Part shown: one piece after another, positions 14,216 through 19,475 of the stretch | Layout: each line of letters begins with the position of its first letter | How positions within the stretch are numbered: the first letter of the stretch is position 1 | NCBI GenBank assembly: GCA_900752285.1 | Contig: CAADUW010000256.1 | Location: 1 to 19,475 of the forward strand | DNA length: 19,475 bases | Reading direction: 5' to 3' | Origin: an uncultured Oscillospiraceae bacterium | GTDB taxonomy: Bacteria; Bacillota; Clostridia; Oscillospirales; Oscillospiraceae | Made by a program: the position numbers and the translations under genes | Notes under the pieces: model-generated | What the model was told of the DNA's origin: nothing | Seen by the model: the letters and a program-made list of their open reading frames with translations, nothing else | Database searches by the model: none

Positions 14216-14249
14216 TTTATGCAGAAAACGTGCATTTTTATACAGAAAA
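14216..14249 (+). repeat. 21-bp-period direct repeat upstream of the ABC operon
   Basis: TTTATGCAGAAAA (14216-14228) and TTTATACAGAAAA (14237-14249) match in 12 of 13 bases, with a 21-bp period, or two helical turns. The region 14140-14380 is far more AT-rich than its surroundings and holds no gene. The spacing suits a pair of regulator sites. Confidence 0.5.
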
Positions 14250-14333
14250 GCCAATAAAAATGCGATGTTATTCGACCTGAAAATCCGTCAACATTGCCAT
14301 AACCACATGGCAGTTTTTGTTTCAATTGTAGAA

Positions 14334-14366
14334 AAATGCAAATGAGACAAGTTGTATCTTGCATTT
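14334..14366. promoter_or_regulatory. Candidate operator dyad overlapping the -35 of the ABC operon
   Basis: AAATGCAA (14334-14341) and TTGCATTT (14359-14366) are perfect inverted 8-mers around an inner near-palindrome, GAGACAA-G-TTGTATC. The right arm contains the -35 hexamer TTGCAT, so a bound protein would block or contact RNA polymerase. The regulator is unknown. Confidence 0.5.
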
Positions 14367-14386
14367 ATTGTGAAGAGTGCTATAAT
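14359..14386 (+). promoter_or_regulatory. Promoter of the ABC transporter operon
   Basis: TTGCAT (14359-14364), a 16-bp spacer and a perfect TATAAT (14381-14386) with an extended -10 (TGC before it). Transcription should start near 14393, leaving a leader of about 46 nt before the lipoprotein gene. Confidence 0.85.
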
Positions 14387-14438
14387 GAAACCAGAGTTTG
14401 GAAGTTCCAAGCGAACTCAAATAAACGGAGGTTATGAA

Positions 14439-15599
14439 ATGAAAAAGATTATCGCAATGCTTCTGGCTGTGGTAATGCTGCTGGGTCTGTGCGCCTGTGC
14501 CAAGACCGACTCTACCCCCACTACCGAAGCAACTCCCGCCCCCTCCTCCGCTGCTGATGAGAGCAGCGCTCCCGAAGAAACCACCGAGCCCGACTACTTT
14601 GCAGACCTGGAAGCTGCTGCCAAGGCCGAGGGTGAGCTGGTTATCTACGGCTCCTGCGAGGATCCTTACATTGCTGCCGCTGCTGACGCCTTTGCCGCAA
14701 AGTACGGCATCAAGACTTCCTGGCAGCGCCTGACCGGCGGCGAAGTTCAGGCCAAGGTCGAAGAAGAGAACGGCAACCCCTCCGCTGACGTCTGGTTCGG
14801 CGGCACCTCCGATCCTCAGGCCGTCTGCGCCTCCAAGGGTCTGCTGATGCAGTACGAAGCCAAGAACGCCGTGAACCTGATGGACGCCAAGTACCGGGAT
14901 GCCGACGGCTACTGGTACGGCATCTACACCGGCATCATGGGCTTCTTCTACAACACCGAGATCCTGACCGAGAAAGGCCTGGAAGCTCCCAAGGATTGGT
15001 CCGACCTGATCAAGCCCGAGTACAAGGGCCTCATCTGGTTCTCCAACCCCAACACCGCCTCCACCTCCAAGCTGTTCCTGAACGCCACCGTGCAGATGTG
15101 GGGTCAGGAGAAGGCTGAGGAGTACTGGAAGGCTCTGGATGCCAACGTCGAGCAGTACACCAAGTCCGGCGGCGGCCCCTCCAAGAACGTGGGCCCCGGC
15201 GAGTGCGCCATCGGTATCGGCTTCCTGCATGATGCAGTTTATCAGATCGTCAACGGTTACGACAACATCGGTATGTGCGTCCCCGCCTCCGGCACTGCTG
15301 CCGAGGTCGGCGCGGTCTCCATCTTTGCAGGCGCAAAGCATCCCAATGCTGCCAAGCTGTTCATCGAGTTCTGCCTGACTCCCGAGTGCGTCGAGCTGGC
15401 TGCCACCACCGGTTCCTATCAGTTCCTGGTGCTGAGCAACGCCAAGCAGCCTGAGGTCCTTCAGAAGTTTGATCTGGACATCAGCGTGTGCATCGACTAC
15501 GACTTTGCAGATGCCAAGGCTCACACCTCCGAGCGTGTGGAGCGGTTCATGGAAGTCGTTAACGGCGAGAACGGTTCCGAGCGGTTCAAGACCGAGTAA
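14439..15599 (+). CDS. ABC transporter substrate-binding lipoprotein (FbpA/AfuA-like, COG1840 type)
   Basis: This is the extracellular, lipid-anchored receptor of the importer encoded downstream. The 386-residue precursor has a lipoprotein signal peptide with lipobox LCAC (Cys20), then a Ser/Thr/Pro/Glu-rich linker (about 23-52). The mature domain starts at ELVIYGSCEDPYI and contains NPSADVWFGGTSDPQ (113-127), YGIYTGIMGFFYNTEIL (160-176) and ECAIGIGFLHDAVYQ (255-269). Homologues are usually labelled iron(III)-binding. However, the tandem tyrosines that bind iron in FbpA are not seen at the equivalent place, where this protein has His264-Asp265. Sugar-phosphate-binding AfuA-type proteins belong to the same superfamily, so the ligand is open. 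The ATG at 14439 follows GGAGG (14428-14432) by 6 nt; an ATG at 14434 meets a stop after one further codon. Confidence 0.88.
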   Translation: MKKIIAMLLAVVMLLGLCACAKTDSTPTTEATPAPSSAADESSAPEETTEPDYFADLEAAAKAEGELVIYGSCEDPYIAAAADAFAAKYGIKTSWQRLTGGEVQAKVEEENGNPSADVWFGGTSDPQAVCASKGLLMQYEAKNAVNLMDAKYRDADGYWYGIYTGIMGFFYNTEILTEKGLEAPKDWSDLIKPEYKGLIWFSNPNTASTSKLFLNATVQMWGQEKAEEYWKALDANVEQYTKSGGGPSKNVGPGECAIGIGFLHDAVYQIVNGYDNIGMCVPASGTAAEVGAVSIFAGAKHPNAAKLFIEFCLTPECVELAATTGSYQFLVLSNAKQPEVLQKFDLDISVCIDYDFADAKAHTSERVERFMEVVNGENGSERFKTE

Positions 15600-15615
15600 T
15601 TGAATTCGAACTGAC

Positions 15616-15641
15616 GGGGGGATGACAAACGTCATCCCCCC
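15616..15641 (+). terminator. Stable hairpin after the binding-protein gene (partial terminator or mRNA stabiliser)
   Basis: A perfect 11-bp stem (GGGGGGATGAC / GTCATCCCCCC, loop AAAC) starts 17 bp after the lipoprotein stop. What follows is TGATTCTTG rather than a T-run. It probably attenuates readthrough or protects the 3' end, letting the binding protein be made in excess over the permease and ATPase, as is common in such operons. Confidence 0.65.
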
Positions 15642-15656
15642 TGATTCTTGTATCCG

Positions 15657-15749
15657 GTGGAGAGTTGACAGTTGAAAGTTCTGGCGCCCCCTCGGGACGG
15701 TGTGAGACTTTCGAAGGAATTCCAGAACTGTCCACTGCCAACTATCCAC
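15657..15749. mobile_element. Short MITE/REP-like palindromic element (93 bp)
   Basis: The 28-bp ends (15657-15684 and 15722-15749) are inverted repeats matching at 24 of 28 positions, with outer GTGGA / ATCCAC and inner AGTTCTGG / CCAGAACT. The interior of about 37 bp has no coding capacity. It sits inside the ABC operon, between the hairpin after the binding protein and the permease. It is unrelated in sequence to the 161-bp element at 13611. Confidence 0.65.
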
Positions 15750-15798
15750 ATCTGCCCCCGCATGAATCCTCCCCCTGAGAAAGGAGAACCAGCCGAAT

Positions 15799-17508
15799 AT
15801 GAAAAAAGTTCAGAGCAAAACGCTGGATCGGAAGAAGTTTTTCAGTGACCCCGTACTGGTCTGTACGGTAGCGTTCCTGATGATCGCCATGCTTCTGTTC
15901 GTTCTGTACCCCCTGATCTACCTGCTCATCGACAGTGTTCAGGATGAGACCACCGGCGCCTTTACTACCGCCATTTTTAAGCGGGTGCTGCATATGTCCG
16001 GCTTCCAGAAGGCCTTCTGGAATACCCTCCGGGCAGGCATCATCACCGGCGTCCTGTCCACGGCGGTAGGTCTGCTGTTTGCCTATGTGGACGTGTATGT
16101 CCGCATTCGCTCCAGAATCGTGGAGAAGCTCTTCAATCTGGTTTCCGTGCTTCCCGTCGTTTCTCCCCCCTTTGTGCTTTCCCTGAGCATGATCCTGCTG
16201 TTCGGCAAGCAGGGTATGATCACCAAGAGCCTGCTGCACATCAAGGACGCCAATATTTACGGACTCTGGGGCCTCGTGATTGTTCAGACCATGACCTTCT
16301 TCCCCGTGTGCTACCTGATGCTCAAGGGCCTGCTGAAGAATATCGACCCGTCTCTGGAGGAAGCCGCCCGGGATATGGGCGCCTCCCGGATGAAGGTGTT
16401 TACCACCGTGACCCTGCCCCTGCTGCTGCCGGGTCTGGGCAACGCCTTCCTCGTGACCTTCATCGAGTCTGCTGCTGACTTTGCCAACGCCATGCTGATC
16501 GGCGGCAACTACGATACGCTGGCTACCACGATCTACTTGCAGATTACCGGCGCTTACGATAAACAGGGCGCCGCCGCCATGTCTGTGGTGCTGCTGTCCG
16601 TCACCATCATCATGTTCATTATCCAGAAGTATTATCTGGAATCCAAAACCGCCGCGACCCTCACCGGCAAGGCGACCCGCGCCAGAATGCCCATCGAGGA
16701 CAAGAGTGTTACCATCCCCCTGACAATCATCTGCTCCCTGATCTCCGTGTTCGTCATGGTCATGTACATCATGGTGTTCTTCGGCGGCTTCTTCAAGCTG
16801 TGGGGCCGGGATTACTCCTTCAGCATGCGGCACTTCAATAACTTCATTCTGCAGAACGGCCTGAAGAACTTCAAGGACTCTGCGGTTCTCTCTGCCATTG
16901 CCGCGCCTGCGACCGCCATCATGTCCATGCTCATTGCGTACCTTGTGGTCAAGAAGAAGTTCAAGGGCAAGGACCTGCTGGAGCTGCTGTCCATGCTGGC
17001 CATGGCAGTCCCCGGTACCGTTCTGGGTATCGGCTACATCCGCGGCTTCTCCAACGGCATGTTCCGCAGCGGCTTCCTGCAGGGGCTGTACGGCACCTCC
17101 GCCATCCTGATCATTGCCTTCGTGGTGCGCTCCCTGCCCACCGGCACCCGGAGCGGTATTTCCGCCCTCCGGCAGATCGATAAGAGCATCGAGGAATCCG
17201 CCATTGACCTGGGCGCGGGCAGCGCGAAGGTGTTCTTCACCGTGACCCTGCCCCTGATCAAGGACTCCTTCTTCTCCGGTCTCGTTACCGCCTTCGTTCG
17301 TTCCATTACCGCAATTTCCGCCGTTATCCTGCTGGTTACCCCCAGATGGAAGCTTGTTACCGTGCAGATCAACTCCATGGCAGAAAAGGGCGAGTGGGGA
17401 ACCGCCTGCGTTTACGCATCGTTCCTGATCGTCTTTGTCTACCTGATCATCGGTCTGATGAATCTGTTCATCAAGCACTTCGGCACCAGTAAATACATGG
17501 AGGGTTGA
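15799..17508 (+). CDS. ABC transporter permease, fused two-domain (FbpB/SfuB-like)
   Basis: This inner-membrane channel subunit contains two permease domains in one 569-residue chain, the usual form in the iron(III)/AfuB-type group. Each half has about six hydrophobic segments and its own ATPase-docking EAA loop: EEAARDMGASRMKVFTTVTL at about 187-206, and EESAIDLGAGSAKVFFTVTL at about 465-484. A polar linker of about 25 residues (280-305) joins the halves. The ATG at 15799 is 12 nt from AAGGAG (15781-15786), slightly longer than usual, so translation may be modest. It ends 5 bp before the ATPase gene, implying one transcript. Confidence 0.92.
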   Translation: MKKVQSKTLDRKKFFSDPVLVCTVAFLMIAMLLFVLYPLIYLLIDSVQDETTGAFTTAIFKRVLHMSGFQKAFWNTLRAGIITGVLSTAVGLLFAYVDVYVRIRSRIVEKLFNLVSVLPVVSPPFVLSLSMILLFGKQGMITKSLLHIKDANIYGLWGLVIVQTMTFFPVCYLMLKGLLKNIDPSLEEAARDMGASRMKVFTTVTLPLLLPGLGNAFLVTFIESAADFANAMLIGGNYDTLATTIYLQITGAYDKQGAAAMSVVLLSVTIIMFIIQKYYLESKTAATLTGKATRARMPIEDKSVTIPLTIICSLISVFVMVMYIMVFFGGFFKLWGRDYSFSMRHFNNFILQNGLKNFKDSAVLSAIAAPATAIMSMLIAYLVVKKKFKGKDLLELLSMLAMAVPGTVLGIGYIRGFSNGMFRSGFLQGLYGTSAILIIAFVVRSLPTGTRSGISALRQIDKSIEESAIDLGAGSAKVFFTVTLPLIKDSFFSGLVTAFVRSITAISAVILLVTPRWKLVTVQINSMAEKGEWGTACVYASFLIVFVYLIIGLMNLFIKHFGTSKYMEG

Positions 17509-17513
17509 TTATC

Positions 17514-18593
17514 ATGGCAAAAGAAAAAAAGGGCATTAAGCTGGACGGAATTTCCAAAATTTACGTGGATCCCAAAACCAAAAAGGATTTTTACGCGGTC
17601 AATAACGTAAGTCTCGACATTGAGCCCGGCAGCTTCGTAACGCTGCTCGGCCCCTCCGGCTGCGGCAAAACCACTACCCTGCGGATGATCGCGGGCTTTG
17701 AAAGCCCCGATGAGGGCGGCATTTATCTGGGCGGCGAGAAGATCGACGAGCTGACCCCCGATAAGCGGGACACCGCCATGGTGTTCCAGAGCTACGCCCT
17801 GCTGCCCCACTACAATATTTTCGATAACGTTGCCTACGGCCTGAAGCTTCGCAAGATGCCCAAGGACGTGATCAAGCAGAAGGTGACGGATATTCTGGAG
17901 CTGGTGGGTCTGTCCGGCATGGAAGCCCGTATGACGAACCAGCTGTCCGGCGGCCAGCAGCAGCGTGTCGCACTGGCCAGAGCCCTCGTGGTGGAACCCG
18001 GCGTGCTGCTGTTCGATGAGCCCCTGTCCAATCTGGATGCCAAGCTGCGTGTGTCCATGCGGACCGAGATCCGCCGGATTCAGCAGAAGGCGGGCATTAC
18101 CGCTGTGTACGTGACCCACGATCAGTCCGAGGCCATGTCCATTTCCGATAAGATCATCATCATGAACGCCGGTAAGATCGCCCAGATGGGTACCCCCCAC
18201 GAGATCTATTACCACCCCGTCAGTGAGTTCGTTGCCGACTTCATCGGCGATGCCAACTTCCTGAAGGGCAAGCTGGTGCGGCATGAGGAGAATGTGGATG
18301 TGATCGAGGTCAACGGCAAGGAAGTCAAGGTGGAAAGCACCGGCGACCGGCTCGCCGTGGGCACCGATACCACCATCGTCCTGCGCCCCGAGTCCACCGT
18401 TCTGTGTGACGAGGGCGTGCTGCCCTGCGAGGTCATTGTGTCCACCTTCATGGGTGCGTATCAGCTGTACCACGTCATGGTGGGCGATACCAAGCTGATC
18501 ATCCACGAGTATAACCCCAAGGGCAAGAAGATCTACAGTGTGGGCGACAAGGCGGGCATCTACTTCGAGCCGGACAATGCCCACGCTCTGTAA
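17514..18593 (+). CDS. ABC transporter ATP-binding protein (FbpC/PotA/AfuC-like)
   Basis: This cytoplasmic ATPase energises the importer. The 359-residue protein has all nucleotide-binding motifs: Walker A LGPSGCGKTT at 45-54, the Q-loop FQSYALLPHYNIFDNV with Gln92, the signature LSGGQQQRVALARAL at 144-158, Walker B VLLFDEPLSNLDAKLR at 164-179, and the switch histidine in YVTHDQSEAMS (His202). A C-terminal TOBE/MOI-type regulatory domain spans about 245-355. The ATG at 17514 lies 9 nt after GGAGGG (17499-17504); a TTG at 17505 is too close to that site. The motifs do not tell the substrate. Confidence 0.94.
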   Translation: MAKEKKGIKLDGISKIYVDPKTKKDFYAVNNVSLDIEPGSFVTLLGPSGCGKTTTLRMIAGFESPDEGGIYLGGEKIDELTPDKRDTAMVFQSYALLPHYNIFDNVAYGLKLRKMPKDVIKQKVTDILELVGLSGMEARMTNQLSGGQQQRVALARALVVEPGVLLFDEPLSNLDAKLRVSMRTEIRRIQQKAGITAVYVTHDQSEAMSISDKIIIMNAGKIAQMGTPHEIYYHPVSEFVADFIGDANFLKGKLVRHEENVDVIEVNGKEVKVESTGDRLAVGTDTTIVLRPESTVLCDEGVLPCEVIVSTFMGAYQLYHVMVGDTKLIIHEYNPKGKKIYSVGDKAGIYFEPDNAHAL

Positions 18594-18599
18594 GCACCC

Positions 18600-19340
18600 A
18601 TGGAGTACATTTCCTGCATCAATGGGCTGGATGTGACCGCCCGGTATACGGATGAGAGCGTAACGGAAATTTTTCTGCCCCTGCTGCGCAGACTCACCGC
18701 GCTGCAGCGGGAAAAGGAACGCCGGATCCTTGTGATGCTGGCGGCGCCTCCCGCGGCGGGGAAAAGCACGCTGGTGAGTTTTCTGGAACACCTGTCCCGG
18801 ACGGAAGCAGGGCTTACCCCGGTTCAGTCCATCGGTATGGACGGTTTCCACCATTATCAGGATTACCTGAACAGCCACACGGTGGTGAAAAATGGGAAGG
18901 AAATCTCCATGGCGCGGGTAAAGGGGTCGCCCATCAGCTTTGATCTGCCTCTGATGACGGAACGCATCCGCCGGATCGCGGCAGGGGAAAGCTGCACCTG
19001 GCCCATTTACAACCGGAAGCTTCATAACCCGCAGGATAACGCCATTGAGATCACTGGGAATATTATCCTGCTGGAGGGCAATTACCTTCTGCTCGACAGA
19101 CCCGGCTGGGCGGACCTCCGAAAGTACGCCGACTATACCGTGCGGATCTCTGCGGACAAAAACGACGTCCGGGAGCGTCTCATCCGGCGCAAAGCCGCCT
19201 CCACCGGCTGGAGCCGGGAGCAGACTGAGCAGTTTGTGGACTACAGCGACCTGGATAACGTGATAGAAGTCACTGACCACTCTTTCCCTGCGGATCTGAA
19301 CCTGATCATGCTCCCCGACGGAAGCTACCAAAAAGCATAA
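18600..19340 (+). CDS. P-loop kinase of the uridine kinase/phosphoribulokinase family (FrcK/PRK09270-like)
   Basis: The 246-residue protein has Walker A LAAPPAAGKSTLVSF (P-loop 49-56). The family's substrate-site blocks follow: IGMDGFHHYQDYL at 78-90, RVKGSPISFDLPL at 106-118, WPIYNRKLHNP at 134-144, LLEGNYLLLDRPGW at 157-170, and a lid arginine segment RERLIRRKAASTGWS at 191-205. Uridine kinase and phosphoribulokinase have this layout. The closest group, as I recall it, includes FrcK, an uncharacterised kinase encoded with a rhizobial fructose ABC importer. The gene starts 6 bp after the ATPase and has no clear ribosome binding site, so it probably relies on coupled translation. It suggests the imported molecule, or a product of it, is phosphorylated inside the cell. 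The substrate is unknown. Confidence 0.85.
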   Translation: MEYISCINGLDVTARYTDESVTEIFLPLLRRLTALQREKERRILVMLAAPPAAGKSTLVSFLEHLSRTEAGLTPVQSIGMDGFHHYQDYLNSHTVVKNGKEISMARVKGSPISFDLPLMTERIRRIAAGESCTWPIYNRKLHNPQDNAIEITGNIILLEGNYLLLDRPGWADLRKYADYTVRISADKNDVRERLIRRKAASTGWSREQTEQFVDYSDLDNVIEVTDHSFPADLNLIMLPDGSYQKA

Positions 19341-19345
19341 AAAAG

Positions 19346-19376
19346 CAGGCGCTTTCCCCAAAAAGGAAAGCGCCTG
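19346..19376 (-). terminator. Terminator hairpin, best oriented for the minus strand
   Basis: A 12-bp perfect stem (CAGGCGCTTTCC / GGAAAGCGCCTG) begins 5 bp after the kinase stop. On the minus strand it is followed by a T6 run, so it can end transcription coming from the right. On the plus strand it lacks a T-run and may act only as a 3'-end stabiliser for the ABC operon. Confidence 0.7.
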
Positions 19377-19383
19377 TGAGACT

Positions 19384-19412
19384 GTCAAAAAAGGGCTTTG
19401 CCCTTTTTTGAC
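19384..19412 (+). terminator. Bidirectional intrinsic terminator of the ABC-kinase operon
   Basis: GTCAAAAAAGGGC-TTT-GCCCTTTTTTGAC is a perfect 13-bp inverted repeat with an A6 run before and a T6 run after the GC core. It can therefore terminate transcription from either side. Confidence 0.88.
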
Positions 19413-19438
19413 AAAAGGATTGCAGTCTGCCGCGCGCA

Positions 19439-19467
19439 CGATTTGTACGCCAAGGGCGTACAAATCG
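19439..19467. repeat. Perfect inverted repeat at the right edge
   Basis: CGATTTGTACGCC (19439-19451), loop AAG, GGCGTACAAATCG (19455-19467): a perfect 13-bp stem with no T-run on either strand. It may be part of a repeat element cut by the window edge. Confidence 0.55.
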
Positions 19468-19475
19468 CACAGCTC

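Noticed and set aside
14289..14325. Small hairpin TGCCAT/ATGGCA followed by a T-rich stretch as a terminator
   Set aside because: The stem is only 6 bp and AT-containing and no gene ends nearby; too weak to list as a feature.
15742..17478. 578-codon minus-strand frame opposite the permease
   Set aside because: Low-complexity Gln/Gly/Asp/His-rich translation with no domain; it is the complement of a permease with two clear EAA loops.
14439..17508. Firm annotation of the importer as an iron(III) transporter
   Set aside because: Family resemblance alone does not fix the ligand. The iron-ligand tyrosine pair was not seen, no Fur-like site was recognised, and a kinase ends the operon.
17439..19463. 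674-codon open frame on the minus strand opposite the ABC ATPase and kinase genes
   Set aside because: It is the antisense shadow of two clear genes with complete motifs. Its translation is rich in His, Gly, Val and Gln and has no recognisable domain, and long antisense frames are expected in GC-rich DNA.
1..19475. CRISPR array, tRNA, rRNA, prophage or integrase genes
   Set aside because: No regularly spaced direct repeats, tRNA cloverleaf, rRNA segment, transposase or integrase frame was recognised on either strand.

Overview
This window looks like chromosomal DNA from a GC-rich, Gram-positive Clostridia-type bacterium (Bacillota), plausibly a gut Oscillospirales relative. The case rests on strong AGGAGG-type ribosome binding sites, sigma-A promoters with 16-17 bp spacers, a T-box leader, an anaerobic (cbi-type) cobalamin pathway and several families of GC-rich palindromic intergenic repeats. 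The taxonomic placement is inference; no rRNA or tRNA gene is present.

Region 1 (169-9258, minus strand) is a tightly packed cobalamin (B12) operon in the order cbiA-cbiC-cbiD-cbiF-cbiG-cbiH-[cobK/cbiJ-cbiE-cbiT fusion]-cbiB. It reads from a near-consensus promoter at 9230-9258 through a cobalamin riboswitch (about 9036-9222) and a terminator-like hairpin (8954-8975) just ahead of cbiA. The genes cover most of corrin ring construction from cobalt-factor III to adenosylcobinamide precursors. The chelatase, the C20 methyltransferase (cbiL), cbiP and the nucleotide-loop genes are not in the window.

Region 2 (about 9451-11148, plus) is a branched-chain amino-acid transporter, brnQ, behind a consensus promoter and a complete T-box leader whose best specifier reading is AUC (isoleucine).

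Region 3 (11177-13610, plus) is a three-gene cassette: class II aldolase, small P-loop kinase (start/stop overlap with the aldolase), and a second, divergent class II aldolase. Its substrate cannot be named from sequence. A 161-bp MITE-like palindrome begins directly at the stop codon of the second aldolase.

Region 4 (13611-14438) is an 828-bp non-coding interval. It holds the MITE-like element, a strong terminator, palindromic repeats, and then an AT-rich promoter region with dyads and a 21-bp-period direct repeat.

Region 5 (14439-19340, plus) is a binding-protein-dependent ABC importer: lipoprotein, fused two-domain permease and ATPase. It is followed 6 bp later by a uridine-kinase/FrcK-like P-loop kinase and a pair of terminator hairpins. 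Homologues of the importer are usually annotated as iron(III) transporters, but the binding protein lacks the tandem-tyrosine iron ligand motif and a kinase ends the operon. Import of a phosphorylated or phosphorylatable small molecule is therefore a reasonable alternative. Regions 3 and 5 together (two aldolases, two kinases, one importer) are the best candidate for an undescribed sugar or sugar-phosphate acquisition system, but that link is inference from proximity only.
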